Positions 46,601-55,304 of a DNA stretch of 64,000 nucleotides are shown piece after piece. Origin of the DNA: Cryomorphaceae bacterium (lineage in GTDB: Bacteria; Bacteroidota; Bacteroidia; Flavobacteriales; Schleiferiaceae); NCBI GenBank assembly GCA_011525035.1, contig WTIZ01000054.1, positions 76,307 to 140,306 on the forward strand, written 5' to 3'. The position numbers were made by a program, and so were the translations under genes. The notes under the pieces are model-generated. The model was not told the DNA's origin. It saw only the letters and a list, made by a program, of their open reading frames with translations, and did not search any database. The first letter of the stretch is position 1; the number at the start of each line of letters is the position of its first letter.

Positions 46601-48072
46601 TTACCGTATATCAGGAGCAAGTAATGTTGTTGTCACAGGAGTTAGCGGGCTTTACTAAGGGTCAGGCCGATATGCTCCGTAAGGGGATGGGTAAGAAGAA
46701 GAAGGACATCATTGATATGCTCAAGCCCATGTTCTTAGACGGTGGTGAAGAGCGTGGACACAACAGGGACATTCTTGAGAAAGTATGGAAGGACTGGGAA
46801 GCGTTTGCCTCATATGCATTCAACAAATCACACTCAACGTGCTATGCTTGGGTAGCTTACCAAACGGCCTATCTAAAAGCACATTACCCTGCCGAATTTA
46901 TGGCCTCGGTATTGTCCAACAACATGTCTGACCTCAAAGCGGTGACCTTCTTCATGGAAGAGTGCCGACGTATCGATGTACCCGTTCTGGGGCCTTCGGT
47001 CAACGAGAGTTTGCTTCGCTTTAGCGTAAATAATGAAGGGGCGGTCCGATTCGGAATGGGCGGTATGAAAGGCGTAGGAGAGAACGCCGTTCGCGAGATC
47101 ATTTCCAAGAGGGAAGAGGGCGGTCAGTTTAAGGACCTCTTTGATCTCCTAGAACGTATTGACCTTCGACAAGCCAACAGAAAGACCATAGAGTGTCTCA
47201 TTTTGGGCGGTGCTATGGACGATTTCCCAAATACCCACCGCGCCATGTACTTCTCAGAAGAGGAGGGAGGCCGCAGTTTTGTGGAGAAGGCCATCAAATA
47301 CGTACAGAACAAGAAAAACGATGCAGAGAGCGCTCAGGCCTCTCTATTCGGCGAAGGATCTGGCGAGGAGCTTCCACCACCAAAGATGCCAGAGGTCACC
47401 GAATGGCCGACCATCGTCGCCTTGAAAAAGGAAAAAGAGATCAATGGGATGTACCTCAGTTCCCATCCTTTGGACGATTACAGAACTGAAATACAGTATT
47501 TCTGTACCGCGGAATTGAACCGACTGAATAACCCTGAGAGCATCATGGGGCGCGACGTCTTTGTAGCAGGTATTGTCACCGATGCACAGCACCGTATCTC
47601 TAAAATGGGTAAGGGCTGGGGCATTTTCCGACTGGAGGATTTCCGTGGCGATTATGAATTCAAAATGTTTGGTGAGGATTACCTCAAATTCCGTCATTTC
47701 TTCGAGAATGAACAGTTGCTCTTTATCAAGGCACGCGGTCGCAAATTCAACCAGCGCCAGGGTGAAGGCTTCGTTGAACGCCTGAGCGTGGATGTCGCTG
47801 ACGTAAAACTGCTGCAAGATGTGCTTGAAGAGCAGAGTAAATCGTTAGAAATCAAGTTAGATCTCGCCGCTCTTGATACAGGCCTAGTAGATAAGGTGCA
47901 TGATCTATTAGAAATGCACCCGGGGAAAAAGCGTGTGAAATTACACATCGTAGATATAGAGGAGAAGCTAGACATAAAGCTTCCGGTCAAGGATCGCAAA
48001 GTGAACATCAGTAAAGACTTATTGGTTGCTTTAGAACTAGATCCGCTGCTGCACCCTAAAATCAATAGTTGA
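43684..48072 (+). CDS. dnaE: DNA polymerase III alpha subunit with fused proofreading exonuclease
   Basis: 1462 residues, against about 1160 for E. coli DnaE. Residues 1-190 form a DnaQ-like DEDDh exonuclease: FDTETTG (Asp6, Glu8), GHNVKFDLN, and HNAAFDVEAT near 170-180. A PHP domain follows from about 255 (HLHNHTQFSILQATTVV). The polymerase core has the catalytic aspartates in LPDIDIDFDDEGRDR (about 685), then NALYRPGPLEYIPEF and the fingers TYGITVYQEQVMLLSQELAG. The C-terminus has an OB fold (GRDVFVAGIVTDAQHRIS). It combines replication and proofreading in one chain, a Bacteroidota arrangement. Confidence 0.95.
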   Translation: MFLIFDTETTGFPKDWNAPITDLDNWPRVVQLAWQIHDEKGALVEVQDHIIYPDGFDIPFNSTKIHGISTERARNEGKPLEEVLALFEASMDKCEYLIGHNVKFDLNVTGCEYYRVKGANPLDQKTPVDSCTETTAELCQLPGGRGGRYKLPKLEELYFHLFNEGFAEAHNAAFDVEATARVFLELVRLNIITPESIGKDQDFLSRFKTANPSTIQAIGLAVEEAKKKRAEGLGKSETTNTTASKSTALHAADVEFAHLHNHTQFSILQATTVVADLVNAAVDNGHAGVAITDLGNLMGAFHFNRSVMKVPGNREAYEHNEKVKAGELDEPLKEYPFVGVIGCEFYVCEDRLDRSKKDDGYQIVVLAKNKNGYHNLAKLSSEGMLNGYYYVPRIDKSVLLEHKEDLIVLSGGLRGEVQHLYLNVGETQARAALEWWHEHFGDDFYLELNRHGLDEEDHVNLQLLKYAEEYGIKYIAANNTFYLTQDNADAHDILLCVKEGAQKSTPIGRGRGFRYGFPNQEFYFKSKEEMVELFSDIPEALNTTKEILDKVELYPLERNVLLPAFDIPEQFQDPQDAIDGGQRGENAYLRHLTYEGAKARYGEITPEIDERLDFELETIARTGYPGYFLIVQDFCEAARQMGVSVGPGRGSAAGSAVAYATGITNVDPIKYDLLFERFLNPERVSLPDIDIDFDDEGRDRVIQYVIDKYGAPQVAQIITYGSMAAKSSIRDAGRVLELPLPDTDRIAKLIPDMAKLKKLWALDEKGLKSKFNAEDAAMVRQLKELSEGDSLEATTINQALVLEGSLRNTGIHACGVIITPSDIRELVPVARAKDSDMWCTQFDNSVVEDAGLLKMDFLGLRTLTIIKEACRLVKQRHGVELDPDSFPLDDTKTYELFQRGETVGIFQYESAGMQKYLKELKPTEFADLIAMNALYRPGPLEYIPEFIDRKHGRKEISYDLDAMEGKLKETYGITVYQEQVMLLSQELAGFTKGQADMLRKGMGKKKKDIIDMLKPMFLDGGEERGHNRDILEKVWKDWEAFASYAFNKSHSTCYAWVAYQTAYLKAHYPAEFMASVLSNNMSDLKAVTFFMEECRRIDVPVLGPSVNESLLRFSVNNEGAVRFGMGGMKGVGENAVREIISKREEGGQFKDLFDLLERIDLRQANRKTIECLILGGAMDDFPNTHRAMYFSEEEGGRSFVEKAIKYVQNKKNDAESAQASLFGEGSGEELPPPKMPEVTEWPTIVALKKEKEINGMYLSSHPLDDYRTEIQYFCTAELNRLNNPESIMGRDVFVAGIVTDAQHRISKMGKGWGIFRLEDFRGDYEFKMFGEDYLKFRHFFENEQLLFIKARGRKFNQRQGEGFVERLSVDVADVKLLQDVLEEQSKSLEIKLDLAALDTGLVDKVHDLLEMHPGKKRVKLHIVDIEEKLDIKLPVKDRKVNISKDLLVALELDPLLHPKINS

Positions 48073-48884
48073 TGAAATTCGTCAAGGCCTTTATCCTCGT
48101 TATTGCGGTGCAGTTCGCGCATGCTCAGGTGAATTGCATCACAACTGGAGATCAGTTGGGTCCTTATTTTAAGTGGGGCGCTCCGTACATCTCAAACGAC
48201 ACCTTGGAGCCAGGTATATTGGATACCACGCGTTCTTTGGAGCTGACATTTTACGTGAGTTACGATTGTGATACCGTCGATCTCGATACTTTGCCTTCGA
48301 CGTATACCTTGCAGATCTGGCACGCCAACGACAGTGGTGCGTACAGCAATGTCGACGGGAATCCGAACAATTACCATTACCGAGGCGAGCTAGAGCTTAC
48401 GGGCTATTCAACTACTTTGCACACCACATTGCCTGGCATTTATCCCAACCGCCCTTCGCACATTCACATTAAGGGCTACCTCACGGATGCACATTTTACG
48501 GACACCATCATTACACAACTCTATTTCGAAGGAGATTCACTGATACCGTTCGACGGCGCGATAAATATGCCTGAAAGATGGATTCGATTAGATACTGTAA
48601 AGGAGAATGGGTTTAAAGGAGAGTTCGCCTTTGGCCTGGCTTATTTAGTAGGGATGGAGGAAGCGGCTGGTCCAGTAAAGAGATTGTACCCAAATCCCTC
48701 CAACGGATCCCTCCATGTGGAAATGAGAACAGCTGGAGCCATCTCGGTGGCCAATTTAACTGGCCAAATCGTACATCACCAATGGTTAGAGCAAGGCAAG
48801 AGTAGACTTGATTTGAGGCATTTGCCAAAAGGCGTTTATGTCTTGCGGAGTGAAGGCGTTGCAAGGCGATTTGTCCTTAAATAG
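48072..48884 (+). CDS. Secreted protein with T9SS type A sorting domain
   Basis: 270 residues. A signal peptide (MKFVKAFILVIAVQFAHA) precedes a beta-rich middle domain (LELTFYVSYDCDTVDLDTLP, PNRPSHIHIKGYLTDAHFT). The last 75 residues are a type A sorting domain (KRLYPNPSNGSLHVEM ... LRHLPKGVYVLRSEG). The middle vaguely recalls intradiol-dioxygenase-like sandwiches (HIHIKGYLTDAHF), but I cannot confirm that. The ATG at 48072 shares one base with the dnaE stop. It is exported to the cell surface or medium. Confidence 0.8.
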   Translation: MKFVKAFILVIAVQFAHAQVNCITTGDQLGPYFKWGAPYISNDTLEPGILDTTRSLELTFYVSYDCDTVDLDTLPSTYTLQIWHANDSGAYSNVDGNPNNYHYRGELELTGYSTTLHTTLPGIYPNRPSHIHIKGYLTDAHFTDTIITQLYFEGDSLIPFDGAINMPERWIRLDTVKENGFKGEFAFGLAYLVGMEEAAGPVKRLYPNPSNGSLHVEMRTAGAISVANLTGQIVHHQWLEQGKSRLDLRHLPKGVYVLRSEGVARRFVLK

Positions 48885-48959
48885 CTTTCGTGAACTACGT
48901 GTGGAAAACATAGATGAGCTCATAGGCGAAGCCTATCGCATCAGGCGGTAAATTGGTCT

Positions 48960-48967
48960 TACATTTG
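48960..48967 (+). promoter_or_regulatory. Candidate -7 box of trxA
   Basis: TACATTTG matches TANNTTTG and lies 27 bp before the trxA ATG at 48995. No -33 TTG is at the expected distance. Confidence 0.45.
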
Positions 48968-48994
48968 ATAGAAGAAAAAGAAATACATTTTATT

Positions 48995-49312
48995 ATGGCA
49001 CTCGAAATAACAGAAGCAAACTTTGAAGAAGTAGTAATGAAGTCAGACAAGCCTGTATTGGTAGATTTCTGGGCGGAATGGTGTGGACCATGTCGCATGG
49101 TTGGACCAGTAGTTGACGAATTGGCTGGCGATTACGAAGGCAAAGCAGTTGTAGGTAAACTTAACGTAGATACTGACGGTGCCGTAGCACAACAGTTCGG
49201 TGTACGTAACATCCCAACACTACTTGTATTTAAGAACGGCGAGATCGTAGACAAGCAAGTAGGTGCTACAAGCAAGCAAGTTCTAGCAGCGAAGCTAGAC
49301 GGCGCTATGTAA
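48995..49312 (+). CDS. trxA: Thioredoxin
   Basis: 105 residues with the active site WCGPC (Cys30, Cys33) and the cis-Pro loop NIPTLLVFKNG. It reduces disulfides in the cytoplasm and supplies electrons to peroxiredoxins such as the one at 6593. The ATG at 48995 (MALEITEANFEEVVMKSDKP) matches the family; an in-frame upstream start would add an unusual N-terminal stretch across the -7 box. A very strong terminator follows. Codon use is strongly biased, consistent with high expression. Confidence 0.97.
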   Translation: MALEITEANFEEVVMKSDKPVLVDFWAEWCGPCRMVGPVVDELAGDYEGKAVVGKLNVDTDGAVAQQFGVRNIPTLLVFKNGEIVDKQVGATSKQVLAAKLDGAM

Positions 49313-49336
49313 GAAGTAGCGAGATAAAATTCTCAC

Positions 49337-49374
49337 AACACCCCCGCGGGCCTCGCCCGCGGGGGTGTTTTTTT
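49337..49374 (+). terminator. Strong intrinsic terminator of trxA
   Basis: 15-bp arms AACACCCCCGCGGGC (49337-49351) and GCCCGCGGGGGTGTT (49355-49369) with a 3-nt loop, followed by a T-tract to 49374. Confidence 0.93.
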
Positions 49375-49486
49375 GTCCGACACTCCCTTGTGAATAGGAT
49401 TTAGTTGTTCACATTCTTTGATTCCTAACCTGGGCAATTTCAATTTAATAGGGAAGGCATTCCACCTTAATTAAAACCCTATTGCC

Positions 49487-52400
49487 ATGAAAAAATTTAC
49501 CCTCTATTGGGCGCTTATTGCGGCTTTAACAGTTCAATCTCGTACGTACGCTCAAATTCAAGATTCTGTTCAATTGTTGTATTCAGAGCTTCCGGATACA
49601 CTCTTTCCTCATGGCTTTTTGCACGATCAGAGTGCGTTGAGAGATTTATTCCACGGTACACCGTATGATTTGCACCAATTCGACGGTTCCATTCCTGGTA
49701 AAATGGTGACCAAGCGGCTGTGCGAATTGGCCTACAACGATTTATTTCTAAGTCAGCGTCTCTCTGGTGGTTTACTTTTTGGCAATAAGAAGCCCCACTT
49801 GAAATCGTGGAGTTCTTTTGAGCAAGAGAGCACGGAAGATTCCCAGTCAATAGATGTTCGTCTTTACCTGAATTGGTTCAAGGTTCATGAATTAGATTCC
49901 ACTGCTTTTGATAAAGGTTGGCTGTTCTATGACGGCCATAGAATAACTACCGTTCCACGAAAAATGTGGCTAGATAGCGCACAGACCATCCCTTGGAATA
50001 CGCCTGCACCTTTAGACAGTGCACTGCAAGCCGTGAATGACTTTACTGTGTTTTTCGGTGGGACCAACAGTTCTGCACATTACATAACCGGACAGCAGAC
50101 CACCTTGAGCTTTTCACTGATGGACTCTTTGGTTCAGAGTAATCAGCAATTACCGTCGCTACTTTATGTTGATTTAGACGATGGACAAGGTTTTAGGCAA
50201 ACGACGCTTAACCAGGTGCTTCACGCTACTTACGCAACGACTTCGACCCATGCAGAATTGGTCCATAAAGATTTAGCCATACGCATCAGAGATGCGGGGA
50301 AATGGCTCGAAACACGCTTTCAGATACCGTTGATTTTCAACGTGAGTGAGCCCGATACAGTCCTGTATACAGAACATATGGCTTCACCGCCGTGCTATTC
50401 GACGTATTCCCCAAAAGAGGAGGCAAGCATCACGATAAAGTACGCCAACAAAGGCTTGGGCCTTCAAAAGCCCATTGTTGTTGTGGAAGGATTCGAGAGT
50501 GCTCTGAAGCCTTATGGGGTGATCAGCTATGAAGGTTTAGCATCCGGCATTATCCTCAATGGAAATGATGAGCGAGTTTTTTTAGGAATGGAGAAGCTTT
50601 CTTGGATGTACGATTCTCTTCATTGCTCGGGATATGACATCGTTCATGTGGACTTTAAGGAGAGTAAACAGCGGATAGAAGACAATATGCAAAGTCTTAT
50701 CAGAGTTCTGTATTGGGTAAATCAGCAGCACGCTGATTATCCGGCGATAGTAGTTGGGGCATCTATGGGAGGCTTGGTTGCTCGAGCAGCCCTCTTGGAA
50801 CTCGAACGTAGTGCTTGTTTCCAAAATATAAGCGCCTATGGCACTTTTGATACCCCGCACGACGGTGCGTTTGTGCCTTTAGGTATACAAATGGGAGCCA
50901 AGCGTATCGAAGAATTAACGACCGTTTTTTGGCATTGGTCCTTAGTCCAAACATGGTCCAAGGCATTGAATTCTCCTACAGCGCGACAAATACTCATAGA
51001 TCATCTTGACCCGACTGCAGTGCAAGACCGAGCTCAACTCAACGCCTTGTATAGAAACGAGCAACCTCGAACTGTTCGAAGATTTGCTGTTTCCAACGGT
51101 TCAGATATGAATGTACCTTCACCGTTAGTAGATTCAGTAGATGTTATTGCACAATGGGGCAAAGAGAAGTTAGTAACCTATAAGCACCATGTCGATCCAC
51201 ACCTAGACAGTCTTACATCTAATTTGAACGGAGGATTAAAAAAGCCTCTAATCGCCTATGGCGCAAGTATTGAAGGGATGGACAGTCCGTCAGGCTTCCT
51301 GTATTTTGGTCAGCGCTATCTCAGGAACACGCTCCATTTTAAACGCTTGTGGCTTAGAAGTAAAGCCGGTGCCTATCAATCCCTGCTGGTGAAAAAATTA
51401 GGGGCACACGCAATCATCAATAATCTTCTTGCAGATAAGATCATCAGAGAGATTCAACGGAATACTAATGCCGAGCTCCACAAGATTCATAAGACGATAG
51501 AGGGCAATGCTTCGAAACTTGCCAAGCAGAGCAGCTATCATAACTACATAGAAGCCCCTGGATCATCAACCACTTCGGCGAAATCGTTTGAGCAGATGTT
51601 CTTCTCTCAGGTACGCAGCCCAAGCCACACATTCATTCCATCTTTTAGTGCTCTCAATGTAGGTGAGACATTCGTGAACACCCCATTTCGAGGGAATATG
51701 GAGCTAATCCCGTTTCATACCTACATCAGTCCTGGTTTAACTTTAGATAAGGCTGGAGCGAATCAGGAGCATATTTACACCGATGAGCACATCATTAATT
51801 ACGCGCTAACAACCTTTGAAGGTGTTCATCGTCGCATAGGGCACTCAGGTGTTCTTAAGTCTGATTATAATATCGCTAAGGAGTTTAATGCCTTCAGTTC
51901 CTATGATTCTCATATCGAACAGTTAGAGGTCGCTAAAGGAGTTTCTTTATCAATAGGCAATCCTGCTGGCTTCGTGGGGCAGAGCACAGTCCCAGCAGAT
52001 AGCAGACAAGATATAGAGGTGTTCGTCGGTAACGGCAGTAATGGCAGTGAGTTGCTGATTAAAGGCGCATTAAGAATAGGTGCGTCGCAAGGAAGTCGTT
52101 CAGTGTTGAGAATTAATTCTGGAAGCCGTTTAGTTCTTTCGAAGAACAGCACGCTCTCCATAGGTAATGAGAGTCGTCTAATCATAGAACCAGGTGCTGA
52201 GGTTATTGTACATCCTCATGCAACTATTGAATGGGACCGAGGGACTATTGAGCTTCAAGGGGTATTAAAGCTTGTCCATGGAGCTGATTTCGCTCCCTTA
52301 GGCTCGGGCACTTTAATTTCAGAAGGAACGGGCAGGATTGCTCCACAGAGTTCCGGGAACATTGCTCTTGAGAATTCTACATGGATCATAGCAAACCTTC

Positions 52401-53545
52401 AACATCTCACCGTTAATCTTACCGCTGTTAGTCTGAGTGACTGTGATATTGAGTTTAGGAACAAGGGGGAATTGAAGGTGCGCTCTCCCTTTGAACTATT
52501 AAACTCAACCGTAACCTATAGCGGGCCAAAACAATGGAGTGGACTGTCGGTATCTGGAACGACAGCCCTTATTAAAAATTCGCAATTCATTGGAGGTGCC
52601 CCTTCAGTGCTAATTGCATCGAACGCCTCATTCTCTTTACACGGTTGTCATTTTAGCAATGCTCAAACAGGAATTTATACGACTGCTGCACCTGACGAAT
52701 TTTACGGGAGTAGTTTTACCTCATGTGAACTCGGTGCCTACCTATCCTGCGATACAACTCTTATTGAAAGGAATCTCTTTCACGGATGCACTAAGGGGCT
52801 TGAGTTTCGCTCTTCGGTAAAGAGTACTCCGCTACAAATGAAGTACAACGTTTTCACTTCGAATACATTAGGATCAGAGGTGCACGATGCAACCTTGCGA
52901 TTAGAGTGCAACGAATGGAGTTACAATACCACAGGTCACCGTCAACACGGAGGTACCGTGCTTATGGGTAACAATGCCGGTAATACGTATCAGTCAAACG
53001 GCGTTGGCATTAAGTTCACACAGTTGTCCCAACTCAAACTTCACCAAGGGCATAATCAATGGTTGGGCAGTTCATCTCTAGATATACAAGGAACCTTTTC
53101 TAGTGGGAATAATCTGTCGCATAATGGTTCGTATTACTACCTCTCTGCGGACAACACCTTGTTTACATCCAATTCATCAACAGATCTTAAATACGGCCGG
53201 GAAAAGGTATATCCTATGGTTGGGGCAAACAGTCAACCTTCAAGCTTTCTGTGTCCATCTAAAGGCCCAAGAAAGGTCGCCGCTTCACCAGGCCGAAGCA
53301 AGAGGCATTCATTGGTCGTTTATCCTAATCCCACAACGACTGCGCTTGTTATGGTTGAATTTGATGCGATACAGCTGTGGGGGCAGATTGAGATTTATTC
53401 TTCGCAGGGTCTTTTAATTGACGCCGTTGAACTCGATAAAGGCCAAACAACGAAATCTCTGCAATTACCCAATACAAGAGGCACTTATTTCGTTAGGTTA
53501 CTAACGCCAAATGAAACAGAGACTGCAAGAGTCGTATTACTGTAA
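49487..53545 (+). CDS. Giant secreted alpha/beta-hydrolase with beta-helix-like region and T9SS sorting domain
   Basis: 1352 residues. Signal peptide at 1-23 (KKFTLYWALIAALTVQSRTY). A lipase-like alpha/beta-hydrolase domain follows at about 310-620: KPIVVVEGFE, GYDIVHVDFKES and nucleophile Ser426 in VVGASMGGLVARAALLELE, then FDTPHDGAFVPLG. From about 830 to 1250 the sequence is rich in short strands and small residues (GNGSNGSELLIKGALRIGAS, LENSTWIIANLQHL), resembling a right-handed beta-helix. The end is a type A sorting domain (LVVYPNPTTTALVMVEFD ... GTYFVRLLTP). The substrate is unknown; an ester or surface-polymer hydrolase is plausible. Confidence 0.8.
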   Translation: MKKFTLYWALIAALTVQSRTYAQIQDSVQLLYSELPDTLFPHGFLHDQSALRDLFHGTPYDLHQFDGSIPGKMVTKRLCELAYNDLFLSQRLSGGLLFGNKKPHLKSWSSFEQESTEDSQSIDVRLYLNWFKVHELDSTAFDKGWLFYDGHRITTVPRKMWLDSAQTIPWNTPAPLDSALQAVNDFTVFFGGTNSSAHYITGQQTTLSFSLMDSLVQSNQQLPSLLYVDLDDGQGFRQTTLNQVLHATYATTSTHAELVHKDLAIRIRDAGKWLETRFQIPLIFNVSEPDTVLYTEHMASPPCYSTYSPKEEASITIKYANKGLGLQKPIVVVEGFESALKPYGVISYEGLASGIILNGNDERVFLGMEKLSWMYDSLHCSGYDIVHVDFKESKQRIEDNMQSLIRVLYWVNQQHADYPAIVVGASMGGLVARAALLELERSACFQNISAYGTFDTPHDGAFVPLGIQMGAKRIEELTTVFWHWSLVQTWSKALNSPTARQILIDHLDPTAVQDRAQLNALYRNEQPRTVRRFAVSNGSDMNVPSPLVDSVDVIAQWGKEKLVTYKHHVDPHLDSLTSNLNGGLKKPLIAYGASIEGMDSPSGFLYFGQRYLRNTLHFKRLWLRSKAGAYQSLLVKKLGAHAIINNLLADKIIREIQRNTNAELHKIHKTIEGNASKLAKQSSYHNYIEAPGSSTTSAKSFEQMFFSQVRSPSHTFIPSFSALNVGETFVNTPFRGNMELIPFHTYISPGLTLDKAGANQEHIYTDEHIINYALTTFEGVHRRIGHSGVLKSDYNIAKEFNAFSSYDSHIEQLEVAKGVSLSIGNPAGFVGQSTVPADSRQDIEVFVGNGSNGSELLIKGALRIGASQGSRSVLRINSGSRLVLSKNSTLSIGNESRLIIEPGAEVIVHPHATIEWDRGTIELQGVLKLVHGADFAPLGSGTLISEGTGRIAPQSSGNIALENSTWIIANLQHLTVNLTAVSLSDCDIEFRNKGELKVRSPFELLNSTVTYSGPKQWSGLSVSGTTALIKNSQFIGGAPSVLIASNASFSLHGCHFSNAQTGIYTTAAPDEFYGSSFTSCELGAYLSCDTTLIERNLFHGCTKGLEFRSSVKSTPLQMKYNVFTSNTLGSEVHDATLRLECNEWSYNTTGHRQHGGTVLMGNNAGNTYQSNGVGIKFTQLSQLKLHQGHNQWLGSSSLDIQGTFSSGNNLSHNGSYYYLSADNTLFTSNSSTDLKYGREKVYPMVGANSQPSSFLCPSKGPRKVAASPGRSKRHSLVVYPNPTTTALVMVEFDAIQLWGQIEIYSSQGLLIDAVELDKGQTTKSLQLPNTRGTYFVRLLTPNETETARVVLL

Positions 53546-53613
53546 TAAAACTCCCGCCTTCCAGCCTACTTAGGAGGATTGGTTTGGCCAAAATCTGTAC
53601 TTTGCGACAAGTT

Positions 53614-54741
53614 ATGAGCACACATAAGAACATTCCGATGATAGACCTTCCGAGGGTGCATAGCGCTTATAAGGAAGAATTGGACGAGGCCATTAGTACT
53701 GTGGTCAATAGTGGTTCATACATTGGTGGATCTGTTGTCGAAGAATTCCAATCCACACTTACGAATTTTATCGGGGCACCTACTTTCGGCGTGGGCAACG
53801 GCACCGATGCTTTGCAGATTGCGCTCATGGCTTTAGGTGTTGGTCCGGGCGATGAGGTTATTGTACCGGCTTTTACCTATGCTTCTAGTGCTGAGGTTAT
53901 AGGCTTATTAGGTGCAACAGCCGTATGGTGTGATGTTCAGCCAGGCTCGTTTAATATCGATCCGGCAAGCGCGAAGTTGGCGTTATCGGCAAAAACCAAA
54001 GCAATTATTGCCGTCCACCTTTATGGTCAACTCGCAGATCTTGAGGCATTAGAGAAGGCAGTAGGTGCTATCCCTATTGTAGAGGATACCGCACAAGCTT
54101 TCGGGGCAAAATTCACCCATGGAAAGCACAAAGGTAAATATGCAGGTACCGTTGGGGCTTTTGGCACGCTCAGCTTTTTCCCAACAAAACCACTTGGCGC
54201 GATGGGAGATGGAGGTGCCATCATTTCTTCAAATTCAGCGTTGCATGACCGTGCATTACGAATTGCGCGTCATGGGCAAAGCAAAAAGTATGTCCATGAA
54301 ATTATTGGTGTGAACTCGAGATTAGACCCTATTCAAGCGGCAATCCTCGGCGTGAAGTTCAAGTACTTTTCAAATACTACACAACGTAAGGAAAGCCTTG
54401 CGGAACTCTACCGCAAAGAACTGCAAGACGTAGAGCAACTAAAACTACCGGAACGCCAGTTACATTCAACGCACGTATGGCATCAGTATACGGTAAGAAC
54501 AGCATCTAAGTATAGAAATTCGCTTAAGGAGTATTTGGCAGATCAAGGTATTTCGTCCATGGTGTATTATCCAATTGCCTTATCAGACCAGCAAGCTTAT
54601 GCAGCGATGATTGAACGGGTACCGATTGCTAATTCTAGATTACTCTGTGATGAAGTACTCAGTTTGCCGATAGACCCATCCATGGACGATACAGATGTTC
54701 TGATGATTTGTAGTTCAATAAAGCAGTATTTTGCAGCATGA
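53614..54741 (+). CDS. DegT/DnrJ/EryC1/StrS-family aminotransferase, WlbC/WbpE-like
   Basis: 375 residues, PLP-dependent. The PLP lysine is Lys192 (SFFPTKPLGAMGDGGAI). Further motifs are the aspartate in VEDTAQAFGAKF, the substrate loop GVNSRLDPIQAAILGVKF, and the N-terminal FGVGNGTDALQIALMALGVG. It is a nucleotide-sugar aminotransferase; in the Wlb/Wbp pathway WlbC aminates UDP-3-keto-GlcNAcA at C3. The ATG at 53614 was preferred to an upstream in-frame start at 53584. The ATGA overlap with the acetyltransferase gene supports that pathway. Confidence 0.88.
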   Translation: MSTHKNIPMIDLPRVHSAYKEELDEAISTVVNSGSYIGGSVVEEFQSTLTNFIGAPTFGVGNGTDALQIALMALGVGPGDEVIVPAFTYASSAEVIGLLGATAVWCDVQPGSFNIDPASAKLALSAKTKAIIAVHLYGQLADLEALEKAVGAIPIVEDTAQAFGAKFTHGKHKGKYAGTVGAFGTLSFFPTKPLGAMGDGGAIISSNSALHDRALRIARHGQSKKYVHEIIGVNSRLDPIQAAILGVKFKYFSNTTQRKESLAELYRKELQDVEQLKLPERQLHSTHVWHQYTVRTASKYRNSLKEYLADQGISSMVYYPIALSDQQAYAAMIERVPIANSRLLCDEVLSLPIDPSMDDTDVLMICSSIKQYFAA

Positions 54742-55304
54742 GTTACTTCAAACATGAAACAGCAGTAGTAGACCAAGGTGCAACGATTGGTGATGAAACC
54801 AAGATTTGGCACTTTACGCACATCATGTCTTCTGCGCAGGTTGGCTCTGGTTGTATTCTTGGGCAGAATGTGTTTGTTGGAGCCGATGTACACATAGGCA
54901 ACGGCGTTAAAATTCAAAATAATGTTAGTGTCTACAGTGGGGTTACCGTTGAAGACGATGTGTTTTTAGGTCCTTCAGTTGTTTTTACAAATGTGAATAC
55001 ACCTAGAAGTTTCATCGAACAGAAAGACTTTGCGACGACTCGAATAGGCAAGGGGGCTGCAATAGGCGCAAATGCTACCATAGTCTGCGGCAACGATGTT
55101 GGTCAATATTCGTTTATCGGTGCTGGTGCAGTAGTTACAGCTGCGGTTCCAGATTATGCCAAATTTTACGGTGTTCCCGCCCAACATAAAGGTTGGATCA
55201 GTCGGACGGGTCAAGATTTGAATTTTGACAAAGACGGCAAGGCCACCTGTCCTCAGACTGGAGAAGAATATGTATTGGAACAAGATGTTGTTCGCCCGCT
55301 ATGA
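54738..55304 (+). CDS. Left-handed beta-helix acetyltransferase, WlbB/WbpD-like
   Basis: 188 residues built of hexapeptide repeats (VDQGATIGDETKIWHFTHIM, VGSGCILGQNVFVG, IGANATIVCGNDVGQYSFIG) with the helix-closing PAQHKGWISRTG. WlbB/WbpD acetylates the C3 amine of the uronate. The stop and next start overlap (ATGA), so it lies in the wlbC-wlbB-wlbD operon. The C-terminal extension (GKATCPQTGEEYVLEQD) carries one Cys of unknown role. Confidence 0.87.
   Translation: MSYFKHETAVVDQGATIGDETKIWHFTHIMSSAQVGSGCILGQNVFVGADVHIGNGVKIQNNVSVYSGVTVEDDVFLGPSVVFTNVNTPRSFIEQKDFATTRIGKGAAIGANATIVCGNDVGQYSFIGAGAVVTAAVPDYAKFYGVPAQHKGWISRTGQDLNFDKDGKATCPQTGEEYVLEQDVVRPL

Noticed and set aside
53581..53604. TTTG and TACTTTG upstream of the wlbC-like gene as a promoter
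   Set aside because: The spacing (11 bp) and the single N in the -7 box do not fit the consensus.
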